From assembly GCA_026413225.1 (NCBI GenBank), contig CM048553.1, positions 136,988,190-137,052,189 on the forward strand: a stretch of DNA of 64,000 bases, written 5' to 3'. Below, piece after piece: positions 13,235 to 24,900 of the stretch. The position numbers and the translations under genes were made by a program. The notes beneath the pieces are model-generated. The model saw only the letters and a list, made by a program, of their open reading frames with translations, searched no databases and had not been told where the DNA came from. How positions within the stretch are numbered: the first letter of the stretch is position 1; the number at the start of each line of letters is the position of its first letter. Origin of the DNA: Otis tarda. Taxonomy: Eukaryota; Chordata; Aves; Otidiformes; Otididae.

Positions 13235-13400
13235 CTGTGAAATCCATATCTCTCCAAATTAGACACCAGGATGTTGCAGGGGACCGTGTCAAAGGCCTTA
13301 CAGAAATTCAGGTAGACAGCTCTTCTGTCTTCTGTAGCTCTTCCCTTCTCTGCTGCTGTAGTCAATCCATCATAGAAAACCACGGGGTTGGTCAGGCAAT
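13235..13400 (-). repeat. CR1 LINE, 5' part of the element interrupted by LTR copy 1
   Basis: On the - strand this encodes the early reverse-transcriptase stretch LTNPVVFYDGLT ... YLNFCKAFDTVPCNILVS ... LERYGF, which in CR1 lies upstream of the FADD box. It belongs to the same copy as 11045-12097. The two halves are separated by the LTR, and the first five bases here are the right-hand target duplication. Similarity fades near 13400, taken as the 5' truncation point. Sequence is missing between the two halves' reverse-transcriptase motifs, so the CR1 was already deleted internally or diverged. Confidence 0.9.
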
Positions 13401-15884
13401 TGCTAGTCTTTTACGCACTGGAAGCTGCTTGCTCATTTACATGCTCCTTTCTGGCACCTAGCCCCTTCCCACTTTCTTGTAATGGTGACTAGATCCCACT
13501 CAGCTATTCTCTTTCCCAGTAATATCATCCTTCAAACACACTTGAGGTGTACTTCCCACTGTGGCAAAACAAAACAAAAAACCCTCTGAATGCTCAAAGA
13601 TAATAAACAACATCCAGCTTCCCATGATAATTAGCAGAGAGTCTGACTGAGTGATTTAACAGGCTTGGGTGGCCCACTCCTCCCCACTCCACCCAGTACT
13701 CCTCCCCAGCTCCCCCCGTGCATTTCAGCAGCGGCCATGAGGCGGCGGAGATAGCTGCCATTCAGTGAGGTGCAAAAGCAGACTGACAAAGTTGTAATTG
13801 GAAAATCTGGAGTTATCTTCACAATGAAGTGCTTTCTCTACATTTTGTTTCATCCTTCCCTCCAGGTATTTTTAATTGGAATGTTTTTTTTTTTATAATT
13901 TAGCAGATTTTTACAAGTGTCTATAACAGCAGGTTTTCATGCCAGTATTCATACCTTTAAATGCCTTAGGAAACTGATGGCCAAACACTCCCTAACAGTC
14001 AAGCAACTCCAAGAAGATTCAGCATCATTCCTTCTATTTCTTCTAAAGTCAGGTAGCACAAACCCCCAATCACCTTGCCACCATCTAAGGCCTATTTAGA
14101 ATTCTCTCCCTCTACCTTGCAAAAGACAATCATGATTGACTTGCTTCCACTAATACACAGAAGAACACACTAACTGCTCCTATGGAGGGTTGGATCTATA
14201 GACTCTTATCCTAAATGTCTAGAAGACTGGCACCATCCACAGACTCCAGGTGGTTAATCCCCTGTGCACACTTTTCCAGAAACCTTTTATAGCTCTACCC
14301 ATCTGTCACGTCGTGATGTTTCAGGCTTTCTCCAATCTGACTTTATCCATCTGTCCAAGCAGTCCAGTGTGGTGCTAAGAAACACCGGTTCCTCCCATGT
14401 GCTAATGATGTTATCACACCAATGCAGTTTACCACTGGCTGGGAGTTTCGACCTTGCATTGGTAGAATTCATCTCGTGTCCTGTCATCACAGAATATTAC
14501 ATAGACCCCTTTTGAGATATTCAGGCAATTCTCTCTCTCTGAAGTGCAGAAAGCCAGTAAAGACCCTCTTGTCAATCCTTCTACACTATTAAGATAATTC
14601 TTTGACATAGAAATTGCTGCATCTTTATTCTCCAAGCAAGTATTATTTCGTTAGCACTTTGAAATGTCTGAAGAGAAACATTTAAAAGGCTTTTGTGCAA
14701 CAGGCAATTAAAAGATCCCAGTAACCTGACAAATCTGCTCATTTAAGCTTGTTCCATAAGCATCTTTTCTTTGTCCCTCTTGGCAAGTATCTTGACTTTT
14801 TGGCAGGATTTGTTATATCTGCAACAGAACTTCTCAATTGAGATTCCCCTGTCTTTATCATTTTTTTTTCCTTGGCCAGGTAGAAAGTTGTTTTGCAGCT
14901 ACCTTTCCTAGTTGCCATCTTACTTAACGGTATTGAGAGTAAATAACCTCAAGCCTTCCTAATGTCTTCTGGCCTTTCTTCAGCACCTCATACTTCAAGC
15001 CGAGTGCCCTGGGCTTGTGGAAAACTTTCCGTTTGCTCATCTGAGAAGAAACTTTCACTACACTGTCGCTTACTGGGCCTTGAGGTTCAAACATCTTTCA
15101 GAGTTATTTAATGTTACAGGTTAACAAGTTTGTTATTGATGAAACATCTGTCCTGGGTAAGTTCCAGCACTGCAATACTGCATTATTAATCCAGTTAAGA
15201 GTTGATCATAGTCCTGTAGTGACATTTGAAGCCTTGCAGGTCTGTTTTCTAGTTAGTTTGTACTTTATTCTCGTATTGCAGTGAGTGGAGGCACAGGAAT
15301 CTTATCAAAACATTGCAGTCACTTTCGTTGTTTCCCATGCTGTATTACAACGTGCAGGCTGTATTCAGTGTGCAGTTGTGGTTCTTCAGGTATTCACTGA
15401 CCATGCTGCTTCTGCGGAAGAAGATGAAACCCTTTTTTTCCATGCTGTGTACCATGGCTTGAGACAACAAATCCCCTGCTCTGATGGTTCCACCTTATGT
15501 GTCCACGGAGTTTTTAGGAATTCTGCAGCATCAAGCTGGTACAGAACACTGTTATCAGTAAGTTGATCAGGAGAAAGATTACGCTACAAATCTTGTTGAA
15601 AAGACCTTTGTGATTCACAAAACTATGTTTCATCTATTTCCCAATATCATTGCCTGAGATGATTTACTGAATATTTGTGGAAGAAAAAAAATTAAAATTC
15701 AACTGAATTTTAAAAAAAATATTCATTGAACAAATCCACAAGTACATTACCTAAAATAGTATAAAATCAATGTTAGTGAAACAGAGGAAATTTAAATTGG
15801 CTGACTGGTTAGCGTGATTTAAAATGTAAATATTTGGAATATACCTAGCCACCAGCAACTGACTGAATCTGTTAACAGAAATCC
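13401..15884. other. Gene-free flank, nothing recognised
   Basis: No recognisable exon, RNA gene or repeat family. Open frames at 14264-14515 and 15285-15566 are under 95 codons, have no motif and lack flanking splice sites that would join them. A short GC-rich patch at 13655-13760 is not a CpG island of useful size. Confidence 0.55.
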
Positions 15885-15964
15885 TGCTCCTTGCAGGGGG
15901 GTTGGACGAGGTTACTTTTAAAGGTCCCTTCCAACCCAAACTATTCTATGAATCTATGATTCTA
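15885..15964 (+). repeat. CR1 LINE, extreme 3' end
   Basis: About 80 bp with the CR1 end motifs CTCCTTGCAGGGGGGTTGGA, AGGTCCCTTCCAACCCAAAC and the terminal ATTCTATGAATCTATGATTC. It is severely 5' truncated, as is usual for CR1. Confidence 0.93.
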
Positions 15965-17500
15965 AATAAACAGAACAGGAAATATAAATCCCTTTAAAAT
16001 TTGATTAGTGTTCACACATGGGAGGAAGTATTTGCTATGGCTTTGTGTGTTTTATTCTCCTCTCACTTGTGGCTTCCTTAGTGTTAAATCCTTTTTCAAT
16101 ATGACAAAGGTACATCTGAAGACAATATGTTTTATCCTGACACATGGATTTGAAATAAATCCCCAACAACAACAAAAAAAAAACTAAGACATTTTAAAAA
16201 CTCAGAATAACATGTAGAATTTCAATGGAGCGCAAAATTTTATTTCTCGGAGAAGCATGTAATTAATTATAACTCAGGCCATCTACACAGCATACTATTT
16301 TCAGAGAAGCCTCATGAGTATTTGTTAGGTTTACAAAATACCATTTTTCCAACTACCTCCATTGTATCACAAACTCAAGGTCCAGTCTAACTTTTTCAAT
16401 TTTAAATGTAAAAGTGTGCTGGGGAAAGATATGTCCTGATTGTAGGTGTGGACAAGGCGTGGTTGTTTTTCTACTCAAGGTTATGTCCACAAAGATAAGG
16501 GCACGAGCTCATAATAGCACCACTACAGCGGAGGTTCTGTGTTATATTCCAGGCAACCAGATTTGCTGGTGGGAAGAAATAGAGGAGGCTGTGACCAAAG
16601 GCTGCGTGGTACCTAAATATCCTTAATGTGTTCATTTTGAAATAGCTAGCTTCAAATAGCTAGTGAAACCTGGAGAACTTTTGTTTGGCCATAGCTAGCT
16701 TCCTTGAAGCAAGAGGTCCTGCAGACCTGGAGTTTTGTCTCTGGGAAGAGGCTGAGCCCTAACTATGAGCAAAGTGTTCTGTGAAAAAACTTAACCTTGC
16801 CTTTCAGTTTGTTTTATTTTTCTGTAACTCATTTTGAAGGAGAACACAATTTTAATAAAATGGTACAAATATTCAGGAAGGATGATCAACATAGCTGGTC
16901 AACATACAAATACTTTCCTGAACTGAAGGCAATATTTTTGGGGAGAGTTCCCATTTAAATCTTTTGAGGCAATAAAAGAGCAAACTAAAAGCAGTTTCAG
17001 GTTGTTGATTCTGATCTAAAGACAGCCATTAGGGCATACTTGAGGAACAATGTGTTTAACTTGTGTTTTGTCCTTTCTAAATAGAGATAGTATATCAATA
17101 TTCTGTATTTCCTCAGTGGCACAACTCAGCTCCCGGGTTCTTTTGCCTTAGGTTTTTATAGTGCGCACAGCTAACAAATATAAACCCATCCTTTCTACTG
17201 GGAACCACATCGATGCTATTAAACTGTAATTATTTGCTGACTAAGCCACGACAGTCTGTCGAATGAACAACCTAGAGGTGAATTGGACTGTCGACTCCCA
17301 GCAGCCACTTTGGACGCAGTAACTCTACAGCCTTGTAGGGTCTTGGTATTGTGGATTTATGGAACAGGTTAACAAAGAAGACGTTTCAAACTGTCAAGTT
17401 TAATTCGGTGTGAAAGGCTATAATTGCTTAATAAATAGTCACATTTTATTGGCATTCTCCCTTATTGCTTCTTAAAGAGAGAAAAACAGTGTAAGACACA
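15965..17500. other. Gene-free flank upstream of OSGIN2
   Basis: AT-rich sequence without recognised features. A 70-codon frame at 16414-16626 has no motif. Confidence 0.5.
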
Positions 17501-17892
17501 GGTGTCTCAGATGGCAGACTGACTACTATGAGCAGGGGTTGAGACAGTTGAGACTGCTTGGCTTGTGGAAAATAAGGGTTGGGAGATTCTTATCCACGTG
17601 TATAAATACCTGGCCAGAGGGAATGAAGAAGAAAAAGCCAGGCTCTTCTCGGTGGAGCCCTAGGACAGGACAAGAGGCAATGGGGACAAACTGAAACACA
17701 GGAACTTCCATTTGGACATAAGGAAACACATTTTCATTGTGAGGGTGGTCAAACACGTGAGCGGGTTGCCCGAAGAGGTTGTGGAGTCTCCATCCTTGGA
17801 GACCAAAAATGCAACTGGACACGGTCCAGGGCAACCAGCTCTGTGCCAGATGATCTCCAGAGGTCCTGCCGGCCTCAGCCACCCTGTCCCTA
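17501..17892 (+). repeat. Older, more diverged CR1 fragment
   Basis: A CR1 3' region of a different subfamily from the others here. It has the marks of that branch: ATAAATACCTGGCCAGAGGG, ACAAACTGAAACACAGGAAC, GAGGTTGTGGAGTCTCCATC and ATGATCTCCAGAGGTCCTGC. It carries several indels, and the octamer tail is gone. It ends about 150 bp before the OSGIN2 CpG island. Confidence 0.88.
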
Positions 17893-18691
17893 GGAAAAGG
17901 CCCGGTAAGAAACCATTTCTCCCAAACACACATGCCTGCAAAATAGTTATGAGACACAATTTACAGCAGCCAGCAGAACATATATGAAATATTGTTCCCA
18001 AATAGGTCGGTGTCAGTCAAACGATGCCTCCAAACTTTTCAGCCTAGTTCAGTGTCCGTTAATGTCCCCACGCGCATTTCACACCTGAAACCGGCCAGGG
18101 CCGGGGGGAGCCTGCGGGCCGGGTGATCACCGATCACGGCAGCCCAGCGCAATTCGCCTCGGTAACCACAGCCCCGCTTCCCGCGCCGCCGGCCGAGGTG
18201 AGGCCCGGCCCGGCCCGGCCGCAGGTGTGGCCGCAGGCAGGCGGCGCGGCCTGTGCACCGAGGCACCGCGCCGGAGGGGCGGCGGGCGGGGGGACGGGGC
18301 CGTGGACGGGGAGCCGCCGCGCCTTTCTCCCGGGAGGGGAGGGGCGTTGTGGGCGGAGGAGCCTCTCCTGCCGCCGCCCCTCTCGTCCCTGGCCCAAGAC
18401 GCTGTCTCTGCGCCGCCTTCCCGCTCACCCCGTGCCGGGGCGGGCCGGGGCTCGGCTCCCCTCCCTGCCTTCCCCGGCGGGAGGCGGCACATCCCGCATC
18501 CTCCCGGGGACAGCGAGCGGCGCGCTTCTCCCCCCACGCCTCAGCGCCCGGGGACGCGGTGGAGCGGGGAGGAGGAAGCGGCCCCCTCCCCGCCCCTCCT
18601 CACCCAGCCCGTCCTTCTCTCCCTCCCTCCCTCTCTCCCTCGCTGCCGGTGCTGGCGGGGGCTCCTCCTCCCGCGTGTGACCAGCTGCCGC

Positions 18692-18697
18692 ATGTGA
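18692..18697 (+). promoter_or_regulatory. Possible start-stop uORF (ATGTGA) upstream of OSGIN2
   Basis: ATG followed at once by TGA, 183 nt upstream of the OSGIN2 ATG, in context GCCGCATGTGAGC. It acts only if transcription starts upstream of it. Start-stop elements are known to stall initiating ribosomes in some stress-controlled mRNAs. Function here is inference. Confidence 0.35.
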
Positions 18698-18734
18698 GCG
18701 GGGAGGAGGGACGGCGCCGTGCGGGCCCCAGTGT

Positions 18735-18800
18735 GGCGGCGGCGGCAGCGATCGGAGGAGACGGAGGAGGAGGAGAAGAAGGAGAAGGAGCGGGAGCAGC
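18735..18800 (+). repeat. GGC/GGA triplet-rich run in the probable OSGIN2 5' UTR
   Basis: Imperfect GGC triplets give way to GGA/GAA triplets. It is purine-rich on the + strand and lies within the CpG island just before the start codon. This is a low-complexity run likely to vary in length between individuals. Confidence 0.7.
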
Positions 18801-18879
18801 AGCGGGAGCCGCGGCGCGGTGTCCCCCCGCTGCCTCATCGCTGGGCCCCGCCGGCCCCCCGAGCCCGCCGGCACCCCAC

Positions 18880-18923
18880 ATGCCCGTGTGGTGCTGCCGC
18901 TGCTCCTTGGCTGGTCACTTCAG
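18880..18923 (+). CDS. OSGIN2: OSGIN2 coding exon 1
   Basis: Encodes [14 protein letters not shown] plus two bases of Arg15, the cysteine-rich N-terminus of the long OSGIN2 isoform. The donor is CAG|GTGAGG. The start is chosen because this ATG matches the known long-form N-terminus. The frame stays open far upstream, but no other in-frame ATG is seen in the island. Confidence 0.9.
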
Positions 18924-21900
18924 GTGAGGCGGCGGGGGAGAGCGGTGCCGGGGAGGACGGGGACACCGGCGGGGCCCGGTGCGCGGCCGCTACCCCGGTG
19001 CCGCGGCCTCGGCGGGGCCGCTGCGTGACGGCGGCCGCGCTCCCCGGCCTCCCGCGCTCCCGGGGCTGCGGCGCTGCCCGGGTGCGGGCGGAGCGGGGCT
19101 GGAGGCGGCGGCCCCGGGTGGCGGGGGGGCCCCGCCGTGACCTTGGGCAGCGCCGCAGCGCAGCCCGGGCTGGGCGGGCATCGGCGGCCGCCGGTCTCGG
19201 TTTCGCCTCGGGGTCCGTAGCGCTGCCCCGGCGGGGAGCCCGGTCCTGGCGGGCATCGCTCCTCTCGGTGACTTCAAAACACACAGCGGTCCCACCGGGG
19301 TTAAATTGGCTTCCCAAACTGCCAACCGGAGACCAAATTTAAATTCCTTTTATATAACGAGTTTTCTGTTGGCCGCCCACTACAGTCAGTTTACTTAATT
19401 TTTTTGATGAAAGTAAGAAGAGAATTCCAAGATCTTGCAAAACTGCTACCTGAAAAAGGCACCTCTTAGTTTAATAACTTCTGGTAAATTAAGTAAATTT
19501 TTCAAAGTAAATTTTAAAATTAAGACAGTTATTATGAAAGAATTATTATTTTCTTTTTCAGAAGGAGAAAAACATCTACATACATGCCGTGTTTTTTTGT
19601 CTTAGTTGGTTTTTCACATCAGTTAAACCTAAAAGTAATTAACTGAAAAGCACTAAAAAGCAAAAAAAAAACCAAAAACCAAACGCCAAGAAAAAAGATG
19701 AACCTGTTTAGAATCTAGGTGTTTGACAGAATGTCAGTCTCTAGGTTCCGTGGTCTGACCAGCGTAAGGTAAACGAAGCACTGCCTTTGGAACTGACTCA
19801 TCTTTGTGCCCGCTGGCATCTCCACAGGACTACACCCATAGAGTATTTTTACCAAATCTCCACCACTGCAAAGCTGTCTACTGTGGGTTTTTATCAAGGT
19901 AAAAACTTCTGGTGATTGGTGGCTTTCGGTGTTATTTGGAGGTTAGGAAGATGGTGGCCACTAACTTAAGGTCTTAGTGAGTTGTGGTATGATGTTCTTG
20001 CAAAGGAGGAACATGCGCCTGACAGGAGGCCTTCGTCTGTTTCATACGCACAATGGCTGAGAAGCTGCACGTTCTATGCAGATTTTCTATGCAAAAGAAT
20101 TAGATTCTGTGCCAAACCAGTTGGGTAGTTCGTGACACGCTATCTAAGCTGCACAGCAGCAACGTTTTTATTGTTAAAGATTCTTTTGTAGCTTAACAGC
20201 ACTGTGCATGTATCCTGTAAAAGAGGTTTTGAAATGTTTCTTTTTGTTTTTTGAAATGTTTCTTTTTTTGGTTTTTGTCTTCCATCTAGCACAGCAAGTG
20301 CATTAAAACCACACTAAAGCATGTGTGCTTCCTTTAAGTCTGTCTTTTGCAAAGCATAGGGTAGCGTTGTCGTAGTTGACTTTGCACAAAGGCTGGAAGA
20401 TAATAGAGTCCACCTGTGCCTCTCTAAAAGCAGAACTGAAAAAAAGCAGTATGATTGTTAGATGTCCTCTCTCTGCGTTCTACTTGTCTTCGTCTAACTC
20501 ATGCTGTTTGTATGTTGTGCATCTCCAGTATCACGAAGAGCTAATGCGCAGCTGTAATCAAACCGTCAGCACGTGATTTTCAATTTGTTTTTTGTTGTAG
20601 TATGGGAAATACAGATCTAATGTACTTGCTTTCTGAAATAAATACAGCCTTAGAACAGCTTCCCAGCCTTTTCAAAAAGGAAATAAACCGTCAGAGAGAT
20701 GTATTACAGTGTGTGCCGGTGCTGTTGGTACTGTATGGCTCTGTCTGTAGTTTACTTCAGACTTGCCCGTTGAGAAAAGGCTTTTGAAATACATAGCAGA
20801 ACCTTCAGTGTTGTGGGAGTTGAGGCAGCGGGTAGTGTACGTGCCTTCTTGAAGGCTGTGGGAATGGGATCAGTGTCTTAGGCCTTTGGTGCTGTGTAGG
20901 AAATAATTCCTGAAATACTAGAATAGTGTTAAGATATGCAGATTCTTAGGAAATAAATAAGAGTACTTTTATTTATTGAGTTAATAATTAAAACTGTGTT
21001 TGTAAAGATAAAAACATTTCGATCAGTTGATTGGAATTTTTTTAATTAAGAAGTTAAGTCTGTATTTTGAAGACTTAATAAAACAACTGCCAGTAACAGG
21101 CTATTTTTAATTTGCCCCTGCCTTTCTGGCTAAACAGGTAGCTTGTGCTTCTTCAGTAACCTGGAAAGGCTTCAGAAAGGGCTCCTAAATAATTAAGCAG
21201 CAAACAGTATAAAACAAGTCTTTGTAGTCTAGAAGCACACTTAGTGAAGAGTTACGAGAGGAACCTACGTGGATGTTGCAGAGAAAGAACTGGGAAATCC
21301 AGGAAAAGAATGAGGAGTGAAAGCAGTCTGCTGCGCAGTAGCTGACCTGACTGTGTGGCAATTGCTTTTGTAAAAAGGTTTATTTTAACAGTGGTAAAGT
21401 GGGCTGTATCTAGGGCATACAGGGATCACACTTTTCTCCGTCTTCTCATCACTGCCAGGTTTAAACAGCCTTGTTTCTACCTGAGCAGGTACTTGTTGAG
21501 GCAAAGGCCGCCGTGCTGCTCACAGGTAGGAAGGGATGCGAACGGCTGCTGTTGTAGCTTGTTCAGCCTCTGCCTGGCCTTGATGTTGTTGATTGGCGAG
21601 GCAGCGTGTATCTCGCTTCTCTTGATAAAGATAATGAGGAATGAGTTCTGCCATGCGGGGGATCAAAATGATGCTTGTTGGTTGTATTTTGGCTTTATAT
21701 AAACTGAAATTAGAAATCTGCATCTCTGCAGAGCCATCTGTGCCTTTTTGTTATCCTTCTGTAGACTTTCTAGGAGAAAGAGGACTTTTTAAAAATCTTC
21801 TGTTAGAAAACCTGTGCTGAAGAGTAAAATTTTGTAGATTGGATGAAGCATATCTGTTTTGGTCTCAGTTTTGCCTATCTCATAGCTTTTAAAATAAAGC

Positions 21901-24900
21901 ATCAAAAGCAGCTTTATTTTTGAATAGACTGTTCTGATGACAATTCAACTGTTTCATTTTAGTTTTCTCCCATTTGTGCTTCTTATTAGAAGTTACAGCA
22001 GCCCTGAAACCGAAGGACAGCTTCTGAATTCCTTCGTCCAGTATTTTGGTGACAGCCTTGGGAGGAAGATTAAAAGAATGCCTTTAATTGAAGAAACTGT
22101 TATGCCTGGGGACTCCCTCCTTACTCTGCCTGTAGTAGTAATAGGTGAGTTTTCTTCACTTTTTTAAGATTCTTTGTCACTGCCATTGCCTTTATAGAAC
22201 TGTTGCATGAAGTGGTTTATTATTAAATAACTAATGCTTAGCATCCTTACAGTGAAGATGCTTATTACAGTAATACAGTTGTTATGATTGACAGCAGTAC
22301 CACAAAATTATATTAAGGGCCTTGCTATTGGAGTGTATTTTGATTCAAATTGGGCTTTGACAAAATGAGACACGTTACTTGGCAGCAGATACGTGAGCCT
22401 TAATGGAAGAACTGTTTTGATTTGTGTTGATCACATAGGTTTTGATTAATGTAATGTCTAATTCAGGTTGCATGGAGGTTGTTGATGGTGCAGCAGTAGA
22501 AATTGGTGGGGTCAGATGGGACAGTGAAAAGCATAGTGTGAAATGTGTGCTGTATGTTGGCTAGGTGCTAACCTCTCTCATTAATTGCCCTTTTCTTTGT
22601 TGCATCCATCAGTAGTGTCTGAATATTGTCCCATCTTTTCCAAAATGAACCCAGGTCAATGCAGCCAGTTTAAAACATTATATTGTAGTCTTGCCTAAAT
22701 AGTTAAAGGCTTGTACTTGTAAAATCTTGCTGAATGACAGGATAGCAGAGGGAGCAGGCTCCTTAGGTACACAGCTTAATTGAGAGTGCCAGGATGATTT
22801 GTACTGGGACAAGGTCTTCCAGCAACAGCTGGTCACCAGCTCCTTACTGCCATGACTTGATGAGAGGATAAATAAAAGATCTGGAGTAAAGGAGGTTTTC
22901 AATAATCTAGTCCAAATCTGTTGGGACCACAGCAAACAAATGGCTTTAACTGTACCTGCAAACAAGCAGAGATTCCAGAGAACGGTGTTTCAATGTAATG
23001 TGCTCACAGTAAATCTCCACAACTTTGAAAGACTGGTGTTTGTACAGTGCCTGTTCTCAGAGCTCTCTTCGCGACAGCTTAAAATAGTGCCACTAATACC
23101 CTTACGTGGATGTGACAGATGTGAATCACTTGCTGAGTTCTGCATCATAGCTGAAGAGCAACAGTTCCCTGGCATTTTGTCAGCCTTAGGATAGGTTTGC
23201 CATCTGGTTAATGACTCAGTTTTCACGGTTTAGTTTTGCAAATGCATGTTATGCAAATACCTGTGCTCAATACTTATTTTGTCTAGAGCTCCTTTCTGTG
23301 TGCTGACACCAGACACAGCTGCCTTGACTATTTCTCCTTGAAAAACAAACATGTTGCCCAGATGCTTTTTCACAGATAGCTTTGAGATACTTCACGAGCT
23401 GATCTTCTCCATTGGCAGCCAATCTCCACTAATTCATTGGTTGTCAGAAGAGCCTTAGAAGGGATCTAAAATGATTTACTAATGTAGTAGAAGAATACAA
23501 AAATGGGTGTCATCTCGCCCATGTACGCATGCACACGCATTGTCTGCTGGTTTAACCTTCTCTGCGTGATTCCTGTATCGCTGGAGTTAAACATGCTTTT
23601 AGCTTCCTAGTGCCATCTTCTTCTCATTGCACTGTTTTATTAATCAGAAAGAAAAAGATGGCACATGTGTAAGCCGTTAACTTAATGATGAAACAGTAAC
23701 TTATATTGCACTTTCTTTAATGTCACCATCCGCTTCTTCCCTGTATGATGTACAATTTAAGATTCTACTCTTAAGCTTGTGCTGCACAGAGTACTAAGCT
23801 ACTGGGGCATTATTAAATAACTTCTGTGCTGTACCTGTCTTCTTTAAGAAATTGAGAAGAAATGGATATATTCCATTTGAATGAGTTGAGATTGAAGCAT
23901 TTTGTGCTGGAGCTCCAAGTCTAGAGGATGTTCTGTGCTAAACACTTTCATCTTCTACACTAGTTTTGATCATTACTGTGTAAACGCGGTGTTTTAAATT
24001 GTCATCCAAATAACAAGACTGTTATGATGTTTGAAGTTGATTATTTGGTTTAAATTTAGACACATAACGTAAAGGCAATTGTAGTGTAGTTTACTGTTGA
24101 TCAGGAGAAGCTTCTGCTACTATTCAATCAAAATATCAACTGCTGCTTAAATTAGCCGGGCAGTGGAGTTTTGGGATATACCGATTGTATGTCTGAAGTT
24201 TGTATAATAGTAATATATCTCGGTTGCAATCAGGGCTGTTATTGGAGGCATTGTGTAAATAAAGAGCAAACTCCTCAGGGATAAATTTCTCACTTAAAAA
24301 TATTTTCTCTTTTTCCCCGAAGGATTTTTTTTTTTTGAAAATCATTGCAAGTCTAATTGCAGACCTTGCAACTGAACCTTAATCTTGTGCGTTCTTGGGA
24401 GAATCCACGAGATAATTTCTTTCCTTTGAACTCAGTCTGCTGAAAGAACAGGAGCTGGCTTTGGAGCAGCTCTTCCGATGGTCCCAGAACAGTGGCTAGG
24501 GGGCTCAGTGACAGTAATTCACCTTCACATAATCCTGTCCTCAGGAATTTGCTTGGCCCTTGCCAGCCTTTGTTTTGGCAACTTTTGTTATCCGTTTGGT
24601 TCTTTTTAGTCTTATCCAGTAGGATTAGCCTTTAGCATGGCGTCCTTGGATATGGCATGCATTTTTCTCTTTCCATTGTGGACTAGTTTCCTTTACATCG
24701 CAGTAAGCTATGCACTTGTAAAAAGAAAGTTTTTTACTATGCACAAAATACAATTCTAAAAATAGTTAAGAATTTACTCAGTCTTGGGAGTGCTTGTCAA
24801 CTGTAGGTGTGATTAGAGTGTTTTCACAGCTTCATACAGTTTTGTTACAGATGGTTTTGATGTATTGCTGACGTTCCCTCTCACATCCATCTCTAACGTG

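Larger units (their letters stand above)
18040..19285. promoter_or_regulatory. CpG island / OSGIN2 promoter region
   Basis: About 1.25 kb of very GC-rich, CpG-dense sequence stands out sharply from the AT-rich flanks and spans OSGIN2 coding exon 1. It includes pyrimidine-rich tracts (18595-18645), a GGC/GGA triplet run (18735-18790) and many GGGCGG-type boxes, but no convincing TATA box. The transcription start cannot be read from the sequence; it should lie upstream of 18880. Most long open frames in this island, on both strands, come from the absence of AT-rich stop codons and are not genes. Confidence 0.9.

Noticed and set aside
14264..15566. Open frames of 83 and 93 codons as possible exons of an upstream gene
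   Set aside because: No motif, no compatible splice sites, no continuation on either side. RIPK2, the expected upstream neighbour, is not seen in the first 18 kb.
16414..16626. 70-codon frame with Cys-rich start
   Set aside because: No recognisable domain or splice context; treated as chance.
18123..19342. Many long open frames on both strands of the CpG island (up to 224 codons)
   Set aside because: Gly/Ala/Pro/Arg-rich translations in all frames reflect GC content. Only the short OSGIN2 exon 1 ending at 18923 is supported by homology.
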